64,000 bases of DNA, taken from NCBI GenBank assembly GCA_934501535.1, contig CAKSUM010000004.1, positions 72,610 to 136,609 of the forward strand, in the 5' to 3' direction. This DNA comes from an uncultured Clostridia bacterium (GTDB lineage: Bacteria > Bacillota > Clostridia > UBA1381). The notes under the pieces are model-generated. The model worked only from the letters and a program-made list of their open reading frames with translations. It was not told where the DNA came from and did not search any database. The position numbers and the translations under genes were made by a program. This document shows positions 8,666-15,414 of this stretch, piece by piece (positions within the stretch are counted from its first letter, which is position 1; each line of letters opens with the position of its first letter).

Positions 8666-8980
8666 ATGGAAATCGGCGAAGTTATAAAGAGGGCACGGAT
8701 ACAAAGAGGCGTAACTCAGCATGCGCTTGCCAAAAGCCTCGGTGTTTCGCGCACAACGGTATCCAACTGGGAAAAGGGACGCGGCATGCCGGATACTGCA
8801 TGCTTCAAAAAAATGCTGCCGCTGCTTGACCTCAGTAATACGGAGCTTGATGCAAGGTGCAACGTGAACTATAACCGCAGTACGGAACAGTTCAATCCGA
8901 TGATTCTTAATGCACGCGGACTGGCAAAGCTGTATAAATATTACCGCGAGCTGATAAAGGATGAGAAAAATCTGAAATAA
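8666..8980 (+). CDS. XRE-family helix-turn-helix regulator
   Basis: 104 residues from ATG 8666, with GAGGTG ten bases upstream; a TTG at 8657 is too close to it. Residues 4-58 are a Cro/C1-type helix-turn-helix (IKRARIQRGVTQHALAKSLG then VSRTTVSNWEKGRGMPD). The C-terminal 45 residues are charged and probably helical, without a sensor domain I can name. It sits divergent from the htrA-like gene and just ahead of the ribosomal operon, which has its own promoter. Its target is unknown; autoregulation at 8614-8642 is possible but no palindrome is obvious. Confidence 0.85.
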   Translation: MEIGEVIKRARIQRGVTQHALAKSLGVSRTTVSNWEKGRGMPDTACFKKMLPLLDLSNTELDARCNVNYNRSTEQFNPMILNARGLAKLYKYYRELIKDEKNLK

Positions 8981-8993
8981 TTCTCAAAAAAGC

Positions 8994-9022
8994 TTGACTT
9001 TTTGCGCATTTTGGTATATAAT
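8994..9022 (+). promoter_or_regulatory. Promoter of rpsF-ssb-rpsR
   Basis: TTGACT (8994-8999), 17-base spacer, TATAAT (9017-9022). Confidence 0.85.
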
Positions 9023-9028
9023 AGAAAA

Positions 9029-9082
9029 GCTCATGATGAGCGAAAATCCTTGCCCGGGGGATGGATCCCGGGACATAAGTCC
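9029..9082 (+). ncRNA. Candidate S6:S18 autoregulatory leader
   Basis: The short leader holds a hairpin GCTCA-TGA-TGAGC (9029-9041), then CCTTGCCCGGG (9048-9058) facing CCCGGGACATAAG (9067-9079). The CCCGGG arms pair, with CTT/AAG closing an asymmetric internal loop. A competing GGAC-ATAA-GTCC hairpin (9071-9082) ends just before the AAGGAGGTG site. The CCTTGC and GACATAAGTCC pieces in front of rpsF match what I recall of the S6:S18-binding leader of Clostridia, which lets the protein pair repress its own mRNA. Confidence 0.6.
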
Positions 9083-9098
9083 ATAAGGAGGTGCAAAA

Positions 9099-9398
9099 AT
9101 GGCTGAAAAACTAATCTACAGCTATGAAACAATTTTTATCATTGACGCAGGTCTTGAAGAGGACGCTGTCAAAGCTTTGACGGAAAAATTCACAAACCTT
9201 ATTTCTTCAAACGGTACGCTTGAAAACGTTGAGGAATGGGGCAAGAGAAGATTTGCTTACGAAATTGATGATAAGACGGAAGGCTACTATGTTCTTGCTG
9301 ATTTCACTTCAGACGGAGATTTCCCGAAGGAGCTGGACAGACAGTACAGAATTACAGACGGTATCCTCAGAACAATCATTATTCGTAAGGACAAATAA
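9099..9398 (+). CDS. rpsF: Ribosomal protein S6
   Basis: 99 residues, normal length for S6 of Gram-positive bacteria. The ATG at 9099 follows AAGGAGGTG. The fold-defining segments YETIFIIDAGLEE, WGKRRFAYEI and YYVLADFTS and the C-terminal RQYRITDGILR are all present. S6 binds S18 and 16S rRNA on the platform of the small subunit. It heads the three-gene operon with ssb and rpsR and carries a probable S6:S18-responsive leader. Confidence 0.97.
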   Translation: MAEKLIYSYETIFIIDAGLEEDAVKALTEKFTNLISSNGTLENVEEWGKRRFAYEIDDKTEGYYVLADFTSDGDFPKELDRQYRITDGILRTIIIRKDK

Positions 9399-9413
9399 TC
9401 AAGAGGTGTCGTT

Positions 9414-9866
9414 ATGAACAAAGTAATTTTAATGGGCAGACTCACGCGCGACCCGGAAATGCGCCAGACGCCGAACGGCGTTGATGTATGCAGCTTTTCG
9501 ATTGCCGTAAACAGACGCTTTGCGAAAGAGGGTCAGCAGTCGGCTGACTTCATAAACTGTACGGCTTGGCGTCAGCAGGCGGAATTTGTCCGCAAGTATT
9601 TCCAAAAGGGTTCGATGATCGCAATTGTCGGTCAGCTGCAGTCACGTTCGTGGGAAAACCAGGAGGGAAAACGTCAGTATTCAACCGAAGTTATGGTTGA
9701 TGAGGTTTACTTCACCGGTTCGAGAAACGAAACCCATACCCAGGGTGCGCCGAGCAATTTCGGCGGTGCTGCTCCGCAGACCGGACGGGATAACGCGTTC
9801 GGCGGAGATATTGACAATATGGGATTTCAGGCAATAGACGGCTCGGAAGATGACCTGCCGTTCTGA
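9414..9866 (+). CDS. ssb: Single-stranded DNA-binding protein
   Basis: 150 residues from ATG 9414 with AGAGGTG upstream. Residues 1-105 are the OB fold (MNKVILMGRLTRDPE ... SFSIAVNRRF ... FINCTAWRQQAEFV), followed by a Gly/Asn/Thr-rich flexible linker and the acidic tip DDLPF that recruits repair and replication enzymes. It lies between rpsF and rpsR, the classic arrangement in Bacillota, 15 bases after rpsF. Confidence 0.97.
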   Translation: MNKVILMGRLTRDPEMRQTPNGVDVCSFSIAVNRRFAKEGQQSADFINCTAWRQQAEFVRKYFQKGSMIAIVGQLQSRSWENQEGKRQYSTEVMVDEVYFTGSRNETHTQGAPSNFGGAAPQTGRDNAFGGDIDNMGFQAIDGSEDDLPF

Positions 9867-9896
9867 CCCCGATAAAAATTGATAGGAGGATTAATC

Positions 9897-10142
9897 ATGG
9901 CTGAAAAGACAGAAAGACCTTTCAAGGCAAGACGTGCAAAGAAAAAGGTTTGCGTTTTCTGTGTTGATAAGGTAGAAAACATTGATTACAAGGATACTGC
10001 TAAGCTCAGAAGATATATTACCGAACGCGGTAAAATCGTTCCGAGAAGAATAAGCGGTAACTGCGCTAAGCATCAAAGACAGCTTACAATTGCTGTTAAG
10101 AGAGCAAGACAAATCGCTCTTTTGCCTTTCGTTGCTGAATAA
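9897..10142 (+). CDS. rpsR: Ribosomal protein S18, zinc-binding form
   Basis: 81 residues from ATG 9897, seven bases after AGGAGG; the longer frame upstream starts inside the ribosome site. Core segments DYKDTAKLRRYITERGKI, PRRISGN and KRARQIALLPF are typical. CVFC near the N-terminus and CAKH later give a C-x2-C ... C-x2-H set, so this is the C+ (zinc-ribbon) paralogue type rather than the Cys-poor form. Last gene of the operon, followed at once by a strong terminator. Confidence 0.97.
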   Translation: MAEKTERPFKARRAKKKVCVFCVDKVENIDYKDTAKLRRYITERGKIVPRRISGNCAKHQRQLTIAVKRARQIALLPFVAE

Positions 10143-10152
10143 TGTTAATTAA

Positions 10153-10179
10153 AAACGGCTGCTCGGCAGCCGTTTTTTT
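10153..10179 (+). terminator. Intrinsic terminator of rpsF-ssb-rpsR
   Basis: ACGGCTGC-TCG-GCAGCCGT (10155-10173) followed by TTTTTT. Confidence 0.92.
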
Positions 10180-10180
10180 C

Positions 10181-10343
10181 GTGTTGTGGATTTCGCGCCG
10201 TGCTTGCACTGCCGGTTTCGCGCCGCTGCACTCGTGTTATGGTGTGGGTTGCACGCACCCCTGCGCATGTGTCGCGCTGCCGGGGTTCGCACCGCCGCAC
10301 CCATGCCTCTGGTTTCGCGCCGTCATATTTGCGAAGAAATAAT
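10181..10343. repeat. GC-rich degenerate repeat between two terminators
   Basis: The 160 bases contain the word GG(T/A)TTTCGCGCCG three times (10189-10200, 10214-10225, 10311-10322) and related CGCACC/GCACTC words. It lies between the rpsR terminator and that of the minus-strand hydrolase. No gene with a ribosome site is present, and ORFs here look like random products of the repeat. Confidence 0.45.
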
Positions 10344-10386
10344 ATGCCGCGCGCAGATAACAAACCATGTCTGCGCGCGGCATTTT
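10344..10386. terminator. Terminator of the GH106-like gene
   Basis: ATGCCGCGCGCAGA (10344-10357) pairs with TCTGCGCGCGGCAT (10370-10383) around a 12-base loop. T-rich tracts on both sides allow use in both directions; it lies just past the stop of the minus-strand gene. Confidence 0.8.
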
Positions 10387-13095
10387 TTAAAATCCTGTGT
10401 TTATAAAGCAGTAGTCATCGTTCCAGTCACTGTCGCCGAAGTTCCCTTTCCAGATGCACGCTTCCTTGAAAAAGCTTGACGGCGCTGCTTCGCCCGACTC
10501 GCCCGATTGCAGATGGTGCGGCCCGAGCAGGTTTCGCAGGTTGTTTATAAGCGTCAGCTTTATTTCCGTTTCGCCGCTTACGTCAAAGTCTGAAAGCGGC
10601 AGCAAATCCGACCATAAAAGCGTCTTTTCGATTCCGCCGATTTCTATGCGAACCGCATTGATACCGCATTTTTCAAGCTTTAAGATAGGGTTTTTGCCGC
10701 TGATGTCTATTTTTCCGCACAGCTCCATCTCGCCGCAGAAGAACGGGTATCCCTGCTTTTCCAGATGTTTTGGTGTTACGGTTTTTTTCGGCTCCGCAAT
10801 GACAAATCCGCCGTGATAACGTACGCCGTTTTTGCCGATTGGGTCGGTTTTTCCGCAGTCTGACCAGTCGCCGTCCGTCCTGACAGAAAAGTCGCCCAGG
10901 AGGTATATGGATTCTATTTCCGTATCATAACTGAGCTTGTTTTTTTCGGTTTCAAAATGCGTTGCCCTTTCGAGGTTTTCGTAAACCTTGTCCGACTGCA
11001 CAAAGTCGCAGTCAAAGGAGATGACATTTTCACCGACATGAAGAAGTCCGGAAATGTCGATTTTCTTAAAACTCTTGTCACGGTACCAGCCGTACGGCTG
11101 TTTGTTTATGATTTCGCCGTTGATTGAAATTGTAAATTTCTCCGGCGTTTCGCATATAAGATGCATATTTTCCGGCACATAGTCCGCCGTTACGCGGTAA
11201 TCCTGATGTATTTTCACACTGCGGCGCAAATCGTTTGCGCGGTTTGCGATATTTAATACATAGCCGTCCTTTTCCTGCAGCTCGCCGTCGAAATAATAGT
11301 CGCATCTGTCAAGAGTGAGCGCATTTTCCGCGTGAACTACCGTAAAATCGCCGCCCAGCGTGATGATGTCGGGCGTTTGCGGCGCCGCGGTATTTTTGCT
11401 GCCGTCCTCGATTATGATAAGACTGCCCCACGGTTCAAAGTCATATTCGCCGCAAAAATCGGTCAAATCTCCGGTAACAATGTCGAGCATCTTTCCCGAA
11501 ACATTGATGTTTGCGTGCTTTGCGTCATATGAGCTGTTCACAAAATAATGCATAACCGCGCCGTCAAGCCTGCGCATGGTGTAAGTAATCTGCGGATTGT
11601 CGGTTACGGCGTTGCCGCGGATTTCCGATGCGGTCACAATTTTTCCGCCCTGTTTTTTGTACTCGTCAAGCAGCTTTTCCGTGTTCGACAGTAAGTGCTC
11701 GCAGCAGTCGGTGATTACCGCGCTGTAGCTCTGACAGCCGATTATTATTTTGCCGTTTTCAACGCGTGCGTGACGCTCCATTATGGTTTCGTCGCCGAAA
11801 TGGAACAGAACGTGTTTTGCCTCAAGCTCCCTTATTGTGTCCAGGAATTTTCCGTTGAGTGCGTCTATCGCGCTGTTGTCGGCGGTATCATATAAAGCCC
11901 ATGCTGTTGTCTGGGGGTGGATAACCAAAACCTCCGGCGCAATGCTGCCCTCGGATAAAAGCATGCCTATGCGCGATACTGCCGTGTTGAACGTTTCATA
12001 TTCGCCCCACCAGGGCTGCTGCTTGTACATTGCCGGCGGATAGTCGCGCTTGCGCAGTCCGCGCAGCGAGTAGCCCTCGAGGTGCTGACACAGGCGGTTG
12101 ATGCCGCGGACCATCTGCCATTCGTACATTCCTTTCAGCTCGGCAAAGCTTACGCCGTGCCCCGACAGCGCGAATGTTTCGGAGAGTACGTCTTTTTTTC
12201 CGAGCTGTTCCGCAACCGATGAAACCTGCCGTGCGGTCAGATAGTCCCCTGTCTTGCGGCAGAGCCAGTCCATGCCCGGCATGTCGAAATATTCGTAGTG
12301 CGGCATGCATGCGCCGTTCGTTGTGAGCTGACCTATGAGGTCTTCCTCCATCAGCAGATGTCCGGTGAAACGGACTCCGTGCGCGGCGCAGCTGTCATGA
12401 ATTTGCTTCATGTATGCGCTCGAAAACAGGTCGGTCACCATTTTCCAGAATTTTATGCGCGTGTTTTTGTAATCGCCGACGGGGAGGAAAAGCTCTTCAA
12501 GACAGTTCGTCAGCTCCTCGCCGTAACGCGCGGAATACTCCTTTTCAAATACGAAGCTCCAGGGGATTCCCTCTCTTGAAATCTGCGGTTCGTCGGAGAA
12601 AAATCCCTCAAAGCTGCTGCCGAAACGCTCATAATACGGCTCATAAATCAGCTCAATAAATTTTTTGATAACCTTTTCGTCCAAAGTGTCGACATAGAAC
12701 GGGTTTATCTCGTAATAAAACCAGTGACTGCCGCATTTTCCGATTACATTTTCGCTCGGTTCGGCGTCGCTCATTCTCAGGTACTTCTGCTGATATTCCA
12801 CGCCCAGGACATTGACCAAGCCGCTGCCGAAACCGCTCGGCCAGCCGTTTTCGTCATACGCCCATGCGTGCATGCCGCATTCCTGTGCCGTATCGATGCT
12901 CGTCTGAACGTTATCGAACCACTCGTCGCTCATGTACTCGGTTTCGAGTCCGCCGCGCGCATGCATGAAAAAACCGCCTATTCCGGCTTTGTCCATAATA
13001 TGTATCTGCTCCGCGGTTTCTGCGGTATCAAGCTTTTCGTTCCAGCTCCAGAACGGAATGGGACGGTATTTTTTCGGAACATTTTTAAAATCCAT
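10387..13095 (-). CDS. Large glycoside hydrolase, GH106-like (alpha-L-rhamnosidase-type)
   Basis: 902 residues from ATG 13095 with GGGAG eight bases upstream. The N-terminus reads PIPFWSWNEKLD, then AGIGGFFMHARGGL and AYDENGWPSGFGSG, the signature of the barrel found in GH106 rhamnosidases and their uncharacterised Clostridia relatives. The C-terminal 300 residues look like beta-sandwich (jelly-roll) domains, ending with a lectin-like fold. There is no signal peptide, so it acts on oligosaccharides already imported. Substrate is not provable from sequence; rhamnose-containing plant or wall glycans are the first guess. It is monocistronic, beside an amylase and the glycogen genes. Confidence 0.75.
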   Translation of the reverse strand: MDFKNVPKKYRPIPFWSWNEKLDTAETAEQIHIMDKAGIGGFFMHARGGLETEYMSDEWFDNVQTSIDTAQECGMHAWAYDENGWPSGFGSGLVNVLGVEYQQKYLRMSDAEPSENVIGKCGSHWFYYEINPFYVDTLDEKVIKKFIELIYEPYYERFGSSFEGFFSDEPQISREGIPWSFVFEKEYSARYGEELTNCLEELFLPVGDYKNTRIKFWKMVTDLFSSAYMKQIHDSCAAHGVRFTGHLLMEEDLIGQLTTNGACMPHYEYFDMPGMDWLCRKTGDYLTARQVSSVAEQLGKKDVLSETFALSGHGVSFAELKGMYEWQMVRGINRLCQHLEGYSLRGLRKRDYPPAMYKQQPWWGEYETFNTAVSRIGMLLSEGSIAPEVLVIHPQTTAWALYDTADNSAIDALNGKFLDTIRELEAKHVLFHFGDETIMERHARVENGKIIIGCQSYSAVITDCCEHLLSNTEKLLDEYKKQGGKIVTASEIRGNAVTDNPQITYTMRRLDGAVMHYFVNSSYDAKHANINVSGKMLDIVTGDLTDFCGEYDFEPWGSLIIIEDGSKNTAAPQTPDIITLGGDFTVVHAENALTLDRCDYYFDGELQEKDGYVLNIANRANDLRRSVKIHQDYRVTADYVPENMHLICETPEKFTISINGEIINKQPYGWYRDKSFKKIDISGLLHVGENVISFDCDFVQSDKVYENLERATHFETEKNKLSYDTEIESIYLLGDFSVRTDGDWSDCGKTDPIGKNGVRYHGGFVIAEPKKTVTPKHLEKQGYPFFCGEMELCGKIDISGKNPILKLEKCGINAVRIEIGGIEKTLLWSDLLPLSDFDVSGETEIKLTLINNLRNLLGPHHLQSGESGEAAPSSFFKEACIWKGNFGDSDWNDDYCFINTGF

Positions 13096-13129
13096 AACAT
13101 AAACTCCCTGCATAATAATTGTTACGATA

Positions 13130-13158
13130 ATGATATCATGTCGGGCACTAAAAGTCAA
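13130..13158 (-). promoter_or_regulatory. Promoter of the GH106-like gene
   Basis: Minus-strand TTGACT (13158-13153), 17-base spacer, TATCAT (13135-13130). The -10 box sits inside the palindrome ATGATATCAT (13130-13139), a possible operator. Confidence 0.75.
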
Positions 13159-13159
13159 C

Positions 13160-13353
13160 AGAAAAACAAAATTAAACAAAAAAATGTACGAAACATATCA
13201 AATGCGGTACCGTAACAAAAATCACAAAAAAATTGCGGCAGCGCGGCAAAAGCCGGCAGAAACGGCAGCGAAAAAGCCGGCAGGAAGGGAAACGGAAAAA
13301 GCAGCAAAAAAGTAGCAAAAAAAGCAGAACAAAAGGCAGCAGAAAAGTCGGCA
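13160..13353. repeat. Purine-rich low-complexity intergenic stretch
   Basis: Part of a 312-base gap. The plus strand is built from GCA, AAA and GCCGGCAG words with few T, so all overlapping ORFs translate to Lys/Arg/Gln/Ala runs on one strand and Phe/Leu/Cys runs on the other. There is no ribosome site; I regard it as non-coding low-complexity DNA. Confidence 0.5.
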
Positions 13354-13395
13354 CAAAAAACAGGGCTGCGGCAAAGCAAATGTTTGTCACAGCCC
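13354..13395 (-). terminator. Terminator of the GH13 gene
   Basis: On the minus strand GGGCTG (13395-13390) pairs with CAGCCC (13368-13363), followed by TGTTTTTT. Confidence 0.8.
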
Positions 13396-13407
13396 CTCGG
13401 TTTCGGG

Positions 13408-15303
13408 TCATTTTGCGCTTTCAAATACCGTAACCGAATTTTGCGGCATTTTTATATAGTAAATTCCGTCATCGGAGGAATAGCTCTCGTTGTGGAACAC
13501 GCCGCACAGACGGAATATTCCGAAACGCGCCGCGTCAAGGCGGAAAACCTCCTCGTGACCGGTGTTGACAAGCACAACAAAGCTGCCGTGTTTTGTGTAC
13601 CGCACAAATCCGTAGCCGTTGTTTACTTTATAAACCGTTTCAAATTCGCCGTTTTTAAACTCATCGTGTCCGTTGCGCAGGGCGATATTTTCTTTGTAAT
13701 ACTCCAAAATTTCCCTGTCCTCGTGTCCCCACGGGAAGCACGCGCGGCAGAACGGGTCGGCATATCCCTCAACTCCCGCCTCATCGCCGTAGAAAATCGT
13801 CGGAACTCCCGGCAAAAGCAGCTGCATTGTGATTATGCATTTCAGACGGTCGATTGCGGTCTGTTTGTTCTCCCACGAAATCCGCGCCCCCGACTGTTCG
13901 TCCTTGACCGTCTTTTTTTCGCCGCCCATGACGGTCAGTATGCGCTCGACATCGTGGCTTGACAGAAAATTCATCGCTGCGTAAAACGCCGGGCGCGGAT
14001 AGTTTTCCTTAAGGCTCATAAGACGGCTGTCCAGCTCCGGCGCGCCGATATTTCCGCAGACGAAATCGATAAGCGCGCTGCGCAGGGGGTAATTCATGAC
14101 CGAGTCAAGCTCCGCGCCCATGAAGTACTGCCGCCTTTCGTCATATGCGATTTTGTTTGACGCGTCCTCCCAGACCTCGCCGATTATGACCGCGTCGGGA
14201 TTTTGCGCTTTGACCTCGCGGCGCAGAATTTTTACGAAAAAGTCCGGAAGCTCGTCAACAACGTCGAGCCGCCAGCCCGACGCGCCGCTTTTGAGCCATT
14301 TTTTCACAACCGCGTCCTTGTCCTTCAGAATATAATTCTGAAAATCCTCGCTGTGCTCCTCGACCTGCGGCAGGGTATCGATGCCCCACCAGCTTTCGTA
14401 TTCGTCGGGGAATTTGCTGAACCGATACCAGCCGTAATACGGTGACTCCTGCGACTGATATGCGCCTAAACTGTCATAGTTTCCGTACTTGTTGAAATAT
14501 CGGCTGTCGCTGCCGGTGTGGTTGAATACGCCGTCTAAAATTATGCGTATACCCAGCTTTTGTGCCGATTTTGCAAGCCTTTCAAAGTCGGCGCAGGTGC
14601 CGAGCGCGGGGTCGATTTCCTTGTAGTCGCCAGTATCGTAGCGATGATTTGAATACGCCTTGAAAATGGGGTTTAAGTAGATGCACGAAATCCCCAGCTC
14701 TTTCAGATAGGGCAGTTTTTCCTCAATTCCGGCAAGCGTGCCGCCGAAGAAATCGTTTGCGAGGTATTTTCCGCCGAACTGCTCCGCTTTATAGAACGGC
14801 TCGTCGCCCCATTCGCGCTTTATTATATCGGTTCGCCCGGAGAGAAATCCGCCGTTTTCTCCGCGCGCGAACCTGTCGGGAAAAATCTGGTAACACACGC
14901 CGGTGCGCCACCATTCGGGCGTTTCGTAGGATTTATCGTATACGGTGATTTGGAATTTACTCTGCGGCTCCTCTTCATAAACCGCGCCGGTGCCGCCGAG
15001 CATCTGCGCGTTGTTTCCGTAGAAAAATCTGCCGCCGTGTGTGCCGATGTCGAAGTAATAAAACATCAGCCCCGGCTCGCGCGGCATTTTGATTGACGCT
15101 TCATATACATACGTGCCGGAAATTTCAAAAACATACGCCATGTTGACAAATTCGCTTGTATCGCCGAAGTCATAAACCGCGCGTATATGCGACGGAATAC
15201 CGAAGTCGGTAAGCGCAAGCCGCAGCGTTACCGTTGTGCCGCAGGTGACCGCGCCGAACGGCTTGCGGTACAGCAGCTCTCTTGAATTATGCTCAATTTT
15301 CAT
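13408..15303 (-). CDS. Alpha-amylase family GH13 enzyme, neopullulanase/cyclomaltodextrinase-like
   Basis: 631 residues from ATG 15303, six bases after GGAGG; 29 extra upstream codons lack a ribosome site. Residues 1-125 look like the N-terminal beta-sandwich (CBM34-type) of GH13_20 enzymes. The barrel follows, from VCYQIFPDRFARG, with region I DGVFNHTG, nucleophile region GWRLDVVDE, acid/base GEVWED and SSHDVERI. A small C-terminal beta domain closes it. No signal peptide, so it hydrolyses cytoplasmic maltodextrins or glycogen-derived oligosaccharides. It lies downstream of the glgA-glgP pair on the same strand, which fits glycogen or starch turnover. Confidence 0.9.
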   Translation of the reverse strand: MKIEHNSRELLYRKPFGAVTCGTTVTLRLALTDFGIPSHIRAVYDFGDTSEFVNMAYVFEISGTYVYEASIKMPREPGLMFYYFDIGTHGGRFFYGNNAQMLGGTGAVYEEEPQSKFQITVYDKSYETPEWWRTGVCYQIFPDRFARGENGGFLSGRTDIIKREWGDEPFYKAEQFGGKYLANDFFGGTLAGIEEKLPYLKELGISCIYLNPIFKAYSNHRYDTGDYKEIDPALGTCADFERLAKSAQKLGIRIILDGVFNHTGSDSRYFNKYGNYDSLGAYQSQESPYYGWYRFSKFPDEYESWWGIDTLPQVEEHSEDFQNYILKDKDAVVKKWLKSGASGWRLDVVDELPDFFVKILRREVKAQNPDAVIIGEVWEDASNKIAYDERRQYFMGAELDSVMNYPLRSALIDFVCGNIGAPELDSRLMSLKENYPRPAFYAAMNFLSSHDVERILTVMGGEKKTVKDEQSGARISWENKQTAIDRLKCIITMQLLLPGVPTIFYGDEAGVEGYADPFCRACFPWGHEDREILEYYKENIALRNGHDEFKNGEFETVYKVNNGYGFVRYTKHGSFVVLVNTGHEEVFRLDAARFGIFRLCGVFHNESYSSDDGIYYIKMPQNSVTVFESAK

Positions 15304-15366
15304 ATATTTCCTCCGTTTTCCGCAGGGGGCGGAATTTTGTATGTATACCCGCCGGACAGTGCAAAG

Positions 15367-15397
15367 GCATGTGCGCCGAAAAACACACATGCCCCAA
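15367..15397 (-). terminator. Weak hairpin downstream of glgP
   Basis: GGCATGTG (15367-15374) pairs with CACATGCC around a purine-rich loop. The following T tract is short (TTTG), so it may be a weak terminator or an mRNA end stabiliser between glgP and the GH13 gene. Confidence 0.4.
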
Positions 15398-15414
15398 AAA
15401 TCTGCCGTTACCGA

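Noticed and set aside
10145..10479. ORFs in the GC-rich gap after rpsR
   Set aside because: They lie between two terminators in degenerate repeat sequence and have no initiation signals.
13130..13433. Lys/Arg-rich small ORFs upstream of the GH13 gene
   Set aside because: They follow from low-complexity purine-rich DNA; no ribosome site, and they run across a promoter and a terminator of minus-strand genes.
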